NCBI GenBank assembly: GCA_017860675.1
Contig: JAGDMV010000003.1
Span: 1 to 25,501, forward strand
DNA length: 25,501 bases
Reading direction: 5' to 3'
Source of the DNA: Chloroflexota bacterium
Lineage (GTDB): Bacteria > Chloroflexota > Limnocylindria > Limnocylindrales > CSP1-4
Part shown: one piece after another, positions 7,004-15,876 of the stretch
Position numbering within the stretch: the stretch's first letter is position 1
How the letters are laid out: every line of letters starts with the position of its first letter
The notes under the pieces: generated by a model
What the model saw: only the letters and a program-made list of their open reading frames with translations
What the model was told of the DNA's origin: nothing
The model's database searches: none
Translations under genes and position numbers: made by a program

Positions 7004-8423
7004 GATGCGCGTCGGAGACACTGTCGAGCGGCTCGACGTCGAGCGCGCCTGGCTGGTCGACCCGGTGGCCGGCCGGGAGGGGCCGGGCGAGATCTCTGTT
7101 CGGGGCGGCCGGCTCGAGTCGGTCAGCTGGCTGAAGGGCGCGGCGGCGAAGGGCGTTGGCCCGGAAGGAGTCCTGGTGCTGCCCGGCCTGCTCGACATCC
7201 ACGTTCACCTCCGCGAGCCCGGCAACGAGGACGCGGAGACGATCGCGACGGGCCTGGCGGCGGCCGCCCACGGCGGCTTCACCTCGGTGGCGGCCATGCC
7301 GAACACCACCCCGGCGGCCGACGACCCGGCGGTCTTCGCCCGGGTCCGGGCGGCGGCCGAGTCCTCCGGCTCGCCCGTCGAGCTGCTCCTCCACGGGGCG
7401 GTGACGGCCGGCCGGGCCGGCGAGCGCCTGGCGGCGCTCGGCGAGCTGGCCGACGCCGGAGCCGTCGGCTTCTCTGACGACGGAGCGCCGGTCAAGACCC
7501 CGGTCCTGATGCGCAACGCGCTGCTCTACCTCGGCGCGATCGGCCTGCCGGTCTTCGAGCATGCCGAGGACCTCGGCTTGACGGCCAACGCCGAGGGCCA
7601 CGAGGGCGTCGTCTCGGCGATCCTCGGCCTCAAGGGCTGGCCGGTCGCCGGCGAGGAGGCGGCCGTCGCCCGCGACCTGGCCCTGCTGGCCGGCGTCCTG
7701 CCCGACGCCCCTGGGGCGAGGCTGCACGTGACCCACGTGTCGACCGCCCCGGCGCTCGAGCTCGTCCGGCGGGCGAAGGCGGCGGGTCTGCCGGTCACCT
7801 GCGACGTGACTCCGCATCACCTGGCCTTTACCGACGAGTGGCTGGCCGGCGCGCGGCGCTGGTCCTGGGAGGCGGTGGCGGGCGACGGCACCGTTCGCGA
7901 TCCCTGGGCCGATCGGGCGCTCGTCGGCCGGCCGTTCGACACGGCGACGAAGGTGAACCCGCCGCTGCGCTCGGCGGACCACGCCGCCGCCGTGCTGGCC
8001 GCCCTGCTCGACGGGACGGCCGACGCGGTGGCGACCGACCATGCGCCGCACACCGACGTGGACAAGCACGTCGAGTTCGGCATCGCGGCCAACGGCATCA
8101 GCGGCGTCGAGACGGCGCTGTCGGTGCTGCTGGCGGCCGTAGCGGCCGGGAAGCTGCCGCTGCTGCGGGCGGTGAAGGCGCTGACCACCGGGCCGGCCTC
8201 CGTCCTCGGGGCGAGGCCCGGCCGCCGCGGAGCTCCCCGGGGCCTGGTCGTTGGCGCCGCGGCCGACCTCGTGGTGGTCGACGCCGGCGCGACCTGGACC
8301 GTCACCGCCGAGACGCTGGCTTCCAGGGGCAAGAACAGCCCGCTCCTGGGGCGGGAGCTCCCGGGCCGGGTGCTGCTCACGGTCGCGGACGGCCGGCTGG
8401 CCTACCGCGATGGGGAGAGCTGA
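6996..8423 (+). CDS. pyrC: Dihydroorotase, class I
   Basis: A 475-residue amidohydrolase that closes carbamoyl aspartate to dihydroorotate. Zinc-site motifs are His69-x-His71 (DIHVHLREPG), FSDDG with Asp161/Asp162, His189 (FEHAED), His247 (THVST), TPHH (His274/275) and Asp348-His349 (DHAPH). It is longer than most class I enzymes (about 430 residues). A Trp/Arg-rich insertion of roughly 25 residues lies between FTDEWLAG and TKVNPPLR. GTG 6996 is preferred, with GGAGGG (6982-6987) 8 nt upstream; ATG 7005 is an alternative. The gene starts inside the end of pyrB and is followed by the non-pyrimidine block. Confidence 0.95.
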   Translation: MAEMRVGDTVERLDVERAWLVDPVAGREGPGEISVRGGRLESVSWLKGAAAKGVGPEGVLVLPGLLDIHVHLREPGNEDAETIATGLAAAAHGGFTSVAAMPNTTPAADDPAVFARVRAAAESSGSPVELLLHGAVTAGRAGERLAALGELADAGAVGFSDDGAPVKTPVLMRNALLYLGAIGLPVFEHAEDLGLTANAEGHEGVVSAILGLKGWPVAGEEAAVARDLALLAGVLPDAPGARLHVTHVSTAPALELVRRAKAAGLPVTCDVTPHHLAFTDEWLAGARRWSWEAVAGDGTVRDPWADRALVGRPFDTATKVNPPLRSADHAAAVLAALLDGTADAVATDHAPHTDVDKHVEFGIAANGISGVETALSVLLAAVAAGKLPLLRAVKALTTGPASVLGARPGRRGAPRGLVVGAAADLVVVDAGATWTVTAETLASRGKNSPLLGRELPGRVLLTVADGRLAYRDGES

Positions 8424-8475
8424 GCCCGTCGCCGCCACGGCGGCAGACGCTGGCGGACTGGACAGAGGAGGAGCA

Positions 8476-9789
8476 ATGAGCGCCCGATCCGCTGATCCGC
8501 TCGCGGCCGTCGACCTCCGCGTCCTGTGGCAGGCGCAGCTGGCGCAACAGCCGGACCGGGCTGGCCGGCCGCTGCTCGACGCGGCCGACGTCGTGGTGGT
8601 CGGGGGCGGCTTCAGCGGCCTGGCCGCGGCCCGCCGGGCGGCCCTGCTCGGCGCCCGCGTTGTCCTGCTCGAGGCGGAGACGCTCGGGTGGGGGGCGTCG
8701 AGCCGGAACGCCGGGATGGTCCTCGCCGGCCACAAGTGGGGGCCGCGGCAGCTGGTCGCCCAGTACGGCCCCGAGCTGGGACCTGCTCTCCAGCGCGAGA
8801 CGGTCCTGTCGGTCGAGTGGACGGCAGCGACGATCGCCGAGGAGGGGATCGACGCCGGGCTGGCCCGGGACGGCCACCTCGAGCTTGCCTTCGGACGTGC
8901 GGACGCGGACGAGATGGAGGCGGCCGCCCGCGAGCTGACCGAGTCCGGGACGCCCGCGCGATTCGTTGCCCGCGCCGAGTTGGGGGAGGAGATCGGCACC
9001 GACGCCTACCACGGCGGCCTGCTGGTCGAGGGCGACGGCGGCCTGGACCCGGCGCGCTACCACGCCGGCCTGGCAGTGGCGGCAGAGCGGGCCGGTGCCG
9101 ACCTCCACGAGGGCGTGCGGGCGCTCCGGATCCGGCCGCAGCGCGACGGCCGGATGGTGGTCGAGACGAGCCGCGGCGCGATCCTGGCCCGCGAGGTCTT
9201 CGTGGGCACGAACGGCTACACGAACGGGGTGGCACCCGCCCTGCGCCGGCGGGTGATCCCGGTCGGCAGCTACATCATCGTCACCGATCCGCTGGCGGAG
9301 GACGTGGCGGCCGAGATCAGCCCGCGGGGTCGGATGTTCTTCGACACGAAGAGCTTCCTCAACTACTGGCGGCTGACACCTGACCGGCGCCTCCTGTTCG
9401 GGGGCCGGGTGAGCTTCTGGCCCTCGACGGTGCGGAGCATGGCCCGCGCCCTCCAGCGCCAGATGGTGGCGGTCCACCCGCAGCTGGCCGGGGTCCGGGT
9501 CGCCCACGCCTGGGGCGGGAAGCTCGGCTTCACCGTCGACCGGATGCCGCACGCTGGGCGGAGCGCCGGAGTGTCGTTCGCCCTCGGTTGCTGCGGCTCC
9601 GGGGTGGCCATGCTGCCGTACCTCGCCGACCGGACGATGGGCTGGGTGCTGGCCGGCGCCGATGCCCCCGCGCTGGCCAGGCTGCCCTTCCCGCTCGTTC
9701 CCGCCCCGTACGAGGGCAGGCCGTGGTTCATGCCCGTCGTCGGGGAGTGGTACCGGCTCAAGGACCGGCGGGCCGCCCGAAAGCGGTGA
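8476..9789 (+). CDS. FAD-dependent oxidoreductase of the DAO family (amine oxidase-like)
   Basis: A 437-residue flavoprotein. The dinucleotide-binding loop GGGFSG is at 43-48, after strand DVVVV, with the ribose-binding acid in VVLLEAE. The following SSRNAGMVLAGHKWG segment is like that in gamma-glutamylputrescine/sarcosine oxidase relatives. The C-terminal part (WGGKLGFTVDRMPHAG, then CCGSGVAMLPYLADRT) is the usual flavin-contacting end of DAO proteins. It probably oxidises a C-N bond of a small amine or amino acid, giving imine and peroxide or reduced carrier. The substrate is unknown. ATG 8476 has a strong AGGAGGAG just upstream. It begins the ten-gene block inside the pyr cluster, 52 nt after pyrC, and may share the pyr transcript. 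Confidence 0.85.
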   Translation: MSARSADPLAAVDLRVLWQAQLAQQPDRAGRPLLDAADVVVVGGGFSGLAAARRAALLGARVVLLEAETLGWGASSRNAGMVLAGHKWGPRQLVAQYGPELGPALQRETVLSVEWTAATIAEEGIDAGLARDGHLELAFGRADADEMEAAARELTESGTPARFVARAELGEEIGTDAYHGGLLVEGDGGLDPARYHAGLAVAAERAGADLHEGVRALRIRPQRDGRMVVETSRGAILAREVFVGTNGYTNGVAPALRRRVIPVGSYIIVTDPLAEDVAAEISPRGRMFFDTKSFLNYWRLTPDRRLLFGGRVSFWPSTVRSMARALQRQMVAVHPQLAGVRVAHAWGGKLGFTVDRMPHAGRSAGVSFALGCCGSGVAMLPYLADRTMGWVLAGADAPALARLPFPLVPAPYEGRPWFMPVVGEWYRLKDRRAARKR

Positions 9790-9804
9790 GCCGCAGGCCC
9801 GCGC

Positions 9805-9810
9805 TAGACT
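9805..9810 (+). promoter_or_regulatory. Leaderless -10 box before the ATP-grasp gene
   Basis: TAGACT ends 8 nt before ATG 9819 and no Shine-Dalgarno sequence is present. Spacing and TAnnnT form match the boxes before lipB and pyrE, so a separate transcript may start here. Confidence 0.5.
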
Positions 9811-9818
9811 CCCGCGCC

Positions 9819-10973
9819 ATGAACATCGTCATCCTCTCGCCCCACTTCCCGCCCAGCATGACGATGTTCTGCCGGCGGCTGCGGGAGCTCGGCGCGACCG
9901 TCCTCGGCCTGGGCGACACTGCCTGGGAGGCGCTGCGGCCCGAGCTGCAGGCCGCCCTGTCCGACTACTACCGCGTCGACGACATGCACGACGTTGACGC
10001 ATTGGTCCGGGCGCTCGGCTGGTTCACCCACCGCCACGGCCGGATCGACCGCCTCGACTCGCTCAACGAGTACTGGCTCGAGACCGAGGCCGCCCTCCGC
10101 CAGGCGTTCGACATCCGCGGCCTCCGGCCGGACGTGATCGACCGGGTCAAGCGCAAGTCGGTCATGAAGCGGGTGTTCGAGCGGGCCGGGATCGCGGTCG
10201 CCCGCGGGCGCGTCTGCCGCACGCCGGCCGAGGCCCGCCGCTTCGTGGCCGAGGTGGGCTACCCGGTCATCGCCAAGCCCGACGTCGGGGTCGGGGCCGC
10301 GAGCACCTACCGGATCGACCGGGACGACGAGCTGGAGGCGTTCCTGGGGGCGATGCCGGCGTTCGACTTCATCTTCGAGGAGTGCCTCTCGGGCGAGATC
10401 GTCACCTTCGACGGGCTGGTCGATCGCGACGGCCGGGTGGTCATGGCGGTGACGATGACCTACGCCCTGCCCGTGCTGGACGTCGTCTCCGGGGCCGACA
10501 TGACGTACTGGATCGCCCGCGACATCCCGCCCGACCTCGACGCACTGGGCCGGGCCGTGCTGGCCGCCTTCGAGGTCCGCGAGCGGCCCTTCCACTTCGA
10601 GTTCTTCCGCCAGCCGGGCCGGATCGTCGCCCTCGAGGTCAACATGCGCCAGCCCGGCGGGCTGACCGTGGACATGTGGAATTACGGCGGCGACATCGAC
10701 GCATACCGGGCCTGGGCCGAGATCGTCGTGACCGGCACGGCCCGCCTCCCGGCCGAGCGACCGTACGTGGTGCTCTATGCGGGCCGCCGGTCCGATCGCG
10801 GCTACCGGCTGAGCGGCGCGGAGATCGCCGCCCGCTTCGGCCACCTGGTCGTCCTCCACCAGCGGATCGACGACGTCTTCGCCTCGAACATCGGCAACGA
10901 GGGCTGGATCCTGCGGGCGCCGGAGCTCGAGCCGTTGCGGGCGGCCGCCCGGGAGATCCAGGAGGTCGCCTGA
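9819..10973 (+). CDS. ATP-grasp family ligase
   Basis: A 384-residue protein with an N-terminal nucleotide-fold strand (MNIVILSPHFPP) and a central ATP-grasp region. Visible parts are RVKRKSVMKRVFERAGI, the strand VGYPVIAKPDVGVG holding an ATP-binding Lys, the linker acid in FIFEECLSGEIVTFDG, and metal-binding FHFEFFRQ and ALEVNMRQPGG. Such enzymes join a carboxylate to an amine or thiol through an acyl phosphate. The substrate is unknown; it is not a recognisable purine, D-Ala or biotin enzyme. It lacks a ribosome-binding site and probably starts on a leaderless mRNA. The next gene, a COG4947 esterase, begins 3 nt after its stop. Confidence 0.82.
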   Translation: MNIVILSPHFPPSMTMFCRRLRELGATVLGLGDTAWEALRPELQAALSDYYRVDDMHDVDALVRALGWFTHRHGRIDRLDSLNEYWLETEAALRQAFDIRGLRPDVIDRVKRKSVMKRVFERAGIAVARGRVCRTPAEARRFVAEVGYPVIAKPDVGVGAASTYRIDRDDELEAFLGAMPAFDFIFEECLSGEIVTFDGLVDRDGRVVMAVTMTYALPVLDVVSGADMTYWIARDIPPDLDALGRAVLAAFEVRERPFHFEFFRQPGRIVALEVNMRQPGGLTVDMWNYGGDIDAYRAWAEIVVTGTARLPAERPYVVLYAGRRSDRGYRLSGAEIAARFGHLVVLHQRIDDVFASNIGNEGWILRAPELEPLRAAAREIQEVA

Positions 10974-10975
10974 CG

Positions 10976-11710
10976 GTGCACGTCGAGGACCACGGCTGGT
11001 GGAGCCCGGCGCTCGGCTGTGACATGCTCATCCGGGTCTACGGCCACGACGGCCGGCCGGTGGTCGCCTTCCCGCCCCAGGACGGTCGCTTCTGGACGTT
11101 CGCCGACTTCGGCATGGTGGAGGCCGTGGGCGGCCTGATCGAGGCCGGGCGCGTCCGGGTCGTCGCCGTCGACTCGCTCGACTGGGAGACGTGGTCGCGC
11201 TGGGACGCCCACCCGGCAGACCGCGGCCTTCGCTACGAGGCCTACCAGCGCCACCTGTCCGACGAGCTGGCTCCCTGGATCCGCGAGCGTACCGGCTGGT
11301 CGACGGCCTGGACGACGGGCTGCTCGATGGGCGCCTACCACGCCGCCACGACCCTCTTCCGGCGGCCCGACCTGTGGGACGGCTGCGTCGCCATCTCCGG
11401 CCTGTACCGGCTGCGCCACTTCATCGGCGACTACGTGGACGACGCGGTCTACTTCAACAGCCCGATCCTCTTCCTGGCGGGGCTCGAGGACGAGGCCATC
11501 CTCGGTCGTTTGCGGGCTGCCCGGATCGCCCTGGTCGCGGGCCAGGGACCCTGGGAGGAGGAGGTGATCGAGGACACCCGGGCGATGGGCGACATCCTGG
11601 CGGCCAAAGGGGTCCCGGCCGTGGTCGACTTCTGGGGCCACGACGTGGAGCACGACTGGCCGTGGTGGCGGCGGATGCTGCCCTACGAGCTGGAGCGGCT
11701 CGGGGCCTGA
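10976..11710 (+). CDS. COG4947-type alpha/beta-hydrolase (putative esterase)
   Basis: A 244-residue hydrolase. The nucleophile elbow GCSMG is at 115-119 (Ser117). The C-terminal DFWGHDVEHDWPWWRRMLPY (His222/His226) is the signature end of the COG4947 esterase family, as are WWSPALGCDM at the start and FIGDYVDDAVYFNSP in the middle. GTG 10976 follows the ATP-grasp stop by 2 nt, with GGAGG at 10961-10965. Tight pairing suggests the two act on one molecule, for example ligation and hydrolysis of an ester or amide. No signal peptide is seen, so it is cytoplasmic. The natural substrate is not known for this family. Confidence 0.82.
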   Translation: MHVEDHGWWSPALGCDMLIRVYGHDGRPVVAFPPQDGRFWTFADFGMVEAVGGLIEAGRVRVVAVDSLDWETWSRWDAHPADRGLRYEAYQRHLSDELAPWIRERTGWSTAWTTGCSMGAYHAATTLFRRPDLWDGCVAISGLYRLRHFIGDYVDDAVYFNSPILFLAGLEDEAILGRLRAARIALVAGQGPWEEEVIEDTRAMGDILAAKGVPAVVDFWGHDVEHDWPWWRRMLPYELERLGA

Positions 11711-11786
11711 GGTCGCGACTTGGGGGCCGCGGCGCGCTCCACGGGTCGCGTCGCGACACGGGCCGGCCGGGCGGAGGGCGGCGCGC

Positions 11787-11792
11787 GATACT
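11787..11792 (+). promoter_or_regulatory. Possible -10 box before the first SDR gene
   Basis: GATACT lies in the 151-nt gap after the esterase gene, 70 nt upstream of ATG 11862. It is the only AT-containing hexamer of that shape in the gap. The rest of the gap holds only GC-rich short palindromes. Confidence 0.25.
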
Positions 11793-11861
11793 CACCCTGA
11801 CGGCAGGCCGCCGCGTTCCGTGGCGCTCGGCGGCCCTCGCACCATCGGAGGAGCACGCGCG

Positions 11862-12677
11862 ATGCAGACCGGCTCGACCCCCTCGCTCGCCCGACACCCC
11901 GACCTGGCCGGTCGCCGGGTCGTCGTCACCGGGGGGCTCAGCGGGATCGGGGTCGCGACCGCCGGCCGGTTCGTGGCCGAGGGCTCGCGGGTGGTCGTCC
12001 TGGACGTCGACGCGGCACGCGCGGCCGCGGTCGAGGCTGAGCTGCCGGGCCTGGCCGGGATCGTCAGCTGCGACGTGGCCGACCCCGCCGCTGTCGCAGC
12101 GGCCTTCGCCGAGGTCGACCGGCTCGTCGGCGGCGTCGACGTGCTGGTCGCCAACGCAGGCATCAGCATCCGCCACAGGTTCCTCGACATCACCCCCGAG
12201 GAGTGGCGACGGGTGCTGGCCGTCAACCTCGACGGTGTCTTCTTCTGCGCCCGCGAGGCGGCCCGGCGGATGGTCGCCGGAGGCGGCGGGGCGATCCTCA
12301 TGACCGCCTCGACGAACGGCGTCGTCGGCCACCCCTTCTACGCCGACTACAACGCGTCGAAGGCGGGAGTCATCCTGCTTGCCCGGTCGATGGCCCTCGA
12401 GCTGGCTCCGACGGTCCGGGTCAACGCGGTCTGCCCCGGCTACGTGCTGACGCCGATGCAGCAGGCCGAGTACACGCCGGAGATGCTGGCGGCGACCGAC
12501 GCGAAGATCCCGCTCCGGCGGCACGCCCGGCCGGACGAGGTCGCTTCGCTCTTCGCCTTCCTCGCCTCGGACGAGGGCGCGTACATCACCGGCGCGGCCA
12601 TCCCCATCGACGGCGGCGAGCTGGCCGGCGGCCTGGCCAGCCGCGACTGGATCCGGCCCGATCTCGGCCTCACCTGA
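11862..12677 (+). CDS. Short-chain dehydrogenase/reductase
   Basis: A 271-residue classical SDR. The cofactor motif is TGGLSGIG, followed by strand VVVLDVD, whose acidic end favours NAD over NADP. NANAG-type NAG stabilises the central sheet. Catalytic residues are the Ser in MTASTNG, Tyr163 and Lys167 (YNASK). The C terminus has ITGAAIPIDGGE. ATG 11862 has GGAGGAG at 11847-11853, 8 nt upstream. It oxidises or reduces a hydroxyl/carbonyl of an unknown substrate. gcvPA-like follows after 56 nt, so it probably works in the same pathway. Confidence 0.88.
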   Translation: MQTGSTPSLARHPDLAGRRVVVTGGLSGIGVATAGRFVAEGSRVVVLDVDAARAAAVEAELPGLAGIVSCDVADPAAVAAAFAEVDRLVGGVDVLVANAGISIRHRFLDITPEEWRRVLAVNLDGVFFCAREAARRMVAGGGGAILMTASTNGVVGHPFYADYNASKAGVILLARSMALELAPTVRVNAVCPGYVLTPMQQAEYTPEMLAATDAKIPLRRHARPDEVASLFAFLASDEGAYITGAAIPIDGGELAGGLASRDWIRPDLGLT

Positions 12678-12733
12678 AGGCCTGCCCTGCGCGAGCCACC
12701 TTCGCCCACTGTCTTCCCAGCCCGGAGGCCACC

Positions 12734-14131
12734 GTGACCGACCGACCAGCAGGCGTCCACCCCTACATCCCGAACTCCGTCGCGGCGGTCAAGCAGGCGA
12801 TGTTGGCGGCGGTGGGGGCAGCGACGGCCGACGATCTGTACGACGCAATCCCGGAGCGGCTTCGGCTGCGACGGCCGCTGGACCTGCCGCCGCCCCTGCG
12901 CTCGGAGGCGGAGCTTGTCCGCCACGTGGAGGGCCTGCTCGATCGCAACCGCTCGACCCGGGAGCTGGTCAGCTTCCTGGGCGCCGGCTGCTACGACCAC
13001 CACGTGCCGGCGGTCTGCGACGAGGTCAACGGCCGGGGCGAGTTCCTGACCGCCTACGCCGGCGAGCCGTACGAGGACCACGGCCGCTTCCAGGCCCTCT
13101 TCGAGTACGAGTCGATGATGGCCGAGCTGCTGGAGATGGACGTCGTCAACGTACCCAACTACGACGGCTTCCAGGCCACCGCGACCGCGCTGCGGATGGC
13201 GGCCCGGCTCACCGGCCGGCGGCGACTGGCGATCACCGGCTCGATCGGGCGCGATCGCCTGTCGAAGGTGGCCGACTACGTGGCCCCCGACCTGGCCGTC
13301 GACCTCGTGCCGTTCGAGCCGGCCAGCGGCCTGCTGGACGTGGCGGCGCTGCGAGCCGTGATCGGGCCTGACACGGCCGCCGTCTACGTCGAGAACCCAT
13401 CCTTCCTCGGGGTCGTCGAGACACGGCTGGCCGAGATCGTGGACGCAGCCCATCGGGCGGCGGCGCTGGCGGTGGTCGGGGTCGACCCGTCGACCCTCGG
13501 CGTGCTCGCGCCGCCCGCGTCGTTCGGGGCCGACATCGCCTGCGGCGACATCCAGCCGCTCGGCATACACCAGCACTGGGGCGGCGGGCACGGCGGCTTC
13601 ATCGCCTCGGCCGACGACCCGCGGATCGTGATGGAGTACCCGTCGCGCCTGTTCGGCATCGCCCCGACAGCGGTCGAGGGCGAGTACGGCTTCGGCGACG
13701 TGGCCTACGAGCGGACCTCCTTCGCCATCCGCGAGGAGGGCAAGGAGTGGGTCGGCACGGCGTCGGCCCTGTGGGGCATCACCGCCGGCGTCTACCTCGC
13801 CCTGATGGGGCCGCGCGGGATGGTCGAGCTGGGCGAGGCGATGATGGCCCGGACGGCCTACGCGATGGCCCGCCTCGGTGAGCTGCCGGGCGTGCGCCTT
13901 CCGTTCGCCGGCAGCCACCATGTCAAGGAGTTCGTGGTCGACTTCGGGCCGGGCGGTCGTTCGGTCGCCCAGGTCAACCGGGCGCTGCTCCGGAGGGGAA
14001 TCCTGGGCGGGGCGGACGTGTCGAGGGAGTTCCCGGAGCTCGGCCAGGCAGCGCTCTTCGCGGTCACGGAGGTGCGGACGCAGGCGGAGATCGACCGGCT
14101 GGTCGAGACCCTGGCGGAGGTGCTGCGATGA
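12734..14131 (+). CDS. Divergent GcvPA-like protein (glycine decarboxylase subunit 1 homologue)
   Basis: A 465-residue PLP-fold type I protein homologous to the N-terminal half of the glycine cleavage P-protein. The GAGCYDHHVP block (83-92) matches the GAGxYDHYVP of GcvPA, and FEYESMMAELLEMDVVNVPNYDG follows the family layout. The segment that reads TPYQxExSQG in true GcvPA is YAGEPYEDHG here. The stretch GSIGRDRLSKVADYVAP and the region round HQHWGGGHGGF also look shifted. It should form a heterodimer with the next gene, which carries the catalytic lysine. GTG 12734 has GGAGG 5 nt upstream. No gcvT, gcvH or lipoyl-domain gene is near, so glycine may not be the substrate. Annotation simply as gcvPA would be defensible but could mislead. 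Confidence 0.78.
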   Translation: MTDRPAGVHPYIPNSVAAVKQAMLAAVGAATADDLYDAIPERLRLRRPLDLPPPLRSEAELVRHVEGLLDRNRSTRELVSFLGAGCYDHHVPAVCDEVNGRGEFLTAYAGEPYEDHGRFQALFEYESMMAELLEMDVVNVPNYDGFQATATALRMAARLTGRRRLAITGSIGRDRLSKVADYVAPDLAVDLVPFEPASGLLDVAALRAVIGPDTAAVYVENPSFLGVVETRLAEIVDAAHRAAALAVVGVDPSTLGVLAPPASFGADIACGDIQPLGIHQHWGGGHGGFIASADDPRIVMEYPSRLFGIAPTAVEGEYGFGDVAYERTSFAIREEGKEWVGTASALWGITAGVYLALMGPRGMVELGEAMMARTAYAMARLGELPGVRLPFAGSHHVKEFVVDFGPGGRSVAQVNRALLRRGILGGADVSREFPELGQAALFAVTEVRTQAEIDRLVETLAEVLR

Positions 14132-15876
14132 GCGCGCAGGGTGCGATCGATCGGCCGGGCGATGGCGAGCAGGGCGCGGATTCGGGTGGGGGCGACCGCG
14201 CCCACGTCACCCACCGCGGCCATGCGCCGGCCGCGCCGGTTGGCGGCCCCGGTCTGCCCGTCGGGCCGAAGCCGATGCCACGGCGCTTCCACCAGGCCAG
14301 CTGGGACGAGCCGATCATCTTCGAGCTGAGCACCCCCGGGGCTCGAGGAGTGCTCCTGCCAGAAGTGGAGGCTGGCATCCGGGGGCGCGTCGGCGATCCG
14401 GTCGCCGCCCTGCCGGAGGGCGTCCGCAGGGCGACCCCGCCGGCATTGCCCGAGCTCGCCCAGCTCCATGTCCTCCGCCACTACGCCCGGCTGTCGCAGG
14501 AGAACCTGGGCGTCGACCTCAACATCGACGTCGGCCAGGGCACGTGTACGATGAAGTACTCGCCCAAGGTCAACGACCAGCTCGTCCGAAGTCACCGGAT
14601 GGCCGACCTCCACCCGCTCCAGGACGAGTCGACCGTCCAGGGGATGCTCGAGATCGCCTGGCGGCTGGAGCGGATCCTGGCCGAGATCTCGGGCATGGAC
14701 CGCGTCACCCTCCAGCCGGGGGCCGGCTCGGCCGCGATCTGGGCCAACGTGTCCATGGTCCGGGCGTACCACGCGGCGCGGGGCGAGGGCGGGCGGCGCG
14801 ACGAGGTCGTCACCACCATCTTCAGCCACCCGTCGAACGCGGCCGCGGCCAAGGTCGCCGGCTACCGGGTCATCACTCTTCACCCCGACCCGGTGCTCGG
14901 CCGGCCGACGCTCGACGCGCTGAAGGCTGCCGTGTCCGACCGGACGGCCGCGCTGCTGATCACCAACCCCGAGGACACCGGCATCTACAACCCCGAGATC
15001 GACGAGTTCGTGCGCATCGTCCACGCGGCGGGCGGTCTCGCCGTCTACGACCAGGCCAACGCCAATGGCATCCTGGGCGTCACCCGGGCCCGCGACGCCG
15101 GCTTCGACCTGTGCCACTTCAACCTGCACAAGACGTTCTCCACGCCGCACGGCTGCGGCGGGCCGGCGGCAGGTGCCTGCGGGGTGACGGCCGAGCTGGC
15201 GCCATTCCTGCCGCGCCCGACGATCGAGCGCGACGGCGGGCGCTTCTTCCTCGATGACGACCGGCCCCTGAGCATCGGCAAGGTGCGGCCCTGGTACGGG
15301 GTGGCGCCGAACGTCGTCCGGGCCTACGCCTGGGCGATGAGCCTCGGCGCCGAGGGCCTGCGCGAGGTGGCCGAGATCGCCGTCCTCAACAACAACTACC
15401 TGGCGCAGCGGGTCCTCGACATCCGGGGCGCGTCCGCCCCGTACGAGCCGGGGGCGCGACGGCTGGAGCAGGTCCGCTACTCCTGGGAGCGGCTGGCCGA
15501 GGATACCGGCGTCCACAGCGACGAGCTGGGGGTGCGGGCGGCGGACTTCGGTACCCACTACTGGACCAGCCACCACCCGTTCGTGGTTCCCGAGCCGATG
15601 ACGCTTGAGCCGACCGAGTCCTACTCGCGGGCCGACCTCGACGAGTACGCGGCGATCCTGCGCACCGTCGCGAACGAGGCGTACGAGACGCCCGAGGTGG
15701 TGCGGACCGCGCCCCACCGGAGCACGGTCCACCGGACCGACGGCGAGCCGCTCGACGTCCCGGAGCGCTGGGCGATCACCTGGAGGGCATACCGGCGCAA
15801 GTACTTCGGAGAGGGGACACAGGCGGTGGCGGATCCGGCGCCGGTGGCCCCCCGCGGCGACCCTGGCGGTGGCTGA
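14128..15876 (+). CDS. Divergent GcvPB-like PLP enzyme (glycine decarboxylase subunit 2 homologue)
   Basis: A 582-residue protein homologous to the catalytic half of the P-protein, which decarboxylates glycine and passes aminomethyl to lipoyl-H. The PLP lysine is Lys335 in HFNLHKTFSTPHG. CTMKY (140-144) is kept, but LGSCTMKYNPK is QGTCTMKYSPK. HGTNPAS is replaced by FSHPSNA (232-238), TNPSTLG by TNPEDTG, and HGGGGPGxGP by HGCGGPAAGA. It is longer than usual subunits (about 480-500), with a Gly/Pro-rich N-terminal extension of about 50 residues and a longer tail. ATG 14128 overlaps the gcvPA-like stop (ATGA), so the subunits are made together. A related but different decarboxylase or transaldol-type PLP reaction is possible. 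Confidence 0.78.
   Translation: MSAQGAIDRPGDGEQGADSGGGDRAHVTHRGHAPAAPVGGPGLPVGPKPMPRRFHQASWDEPIIFELSTPGARGVLLPEVEAGIRGRVGDPVAALPEGVRRATPPALPELAQLHVLRHYARLSQENLGVDLNIDVGQGTCTMKYSPKVNDQLVRSHRMADLHPLQDESTVQGMLEIAWRLERILAEISGMDRVTLQPGAGSAAIWANVSMVRAYHAARGEGGRRDEVVTTIFSHPSNAAAAKVAGYRVITLHPDPVLGRPTLDALKAAVSDRTAALLITNPEDTGIYNPEIDEFVRIVHAAGGLAVYDQANANGILGVTRARDAGFDLCHFNLHKTFSTPHGCGGPAAGACGVTAELAPFLPRPTIERDGGRFFLDDDRPLSIGKVRPWYGVAPNVVRAYAWAMSLGAEGLREVAEIAVLNNNYLAQRVLDIRGASAPYEPGARRLEQVRYSWERLAEDTGVHSDELGVRAADFGTHYWTSHHPFVVPEPMTLEPTESYSRADLDEYAAILRTVANEAYETPEVVRTAPHRSTVHRTDGEPLDVPERWAITWRAYRRKYFGEGTQAVADPAPVAPRGDPGGG

Noticed and set aside
11711..11861. GTCGCGAC-containing short repeats after the esterase gene as a mobile-element end or terminator
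   Set aside because: The units are short self-palindromes without target duplications, T-tract or nearby transposase.
14128..15876. Straight assignment as glycine cleavage gcvPB
   Set aside because: Homology is clear, but altered active-region motifs and the absence of gcvT/gcvH nearby make the specific activity unsafe to assert.
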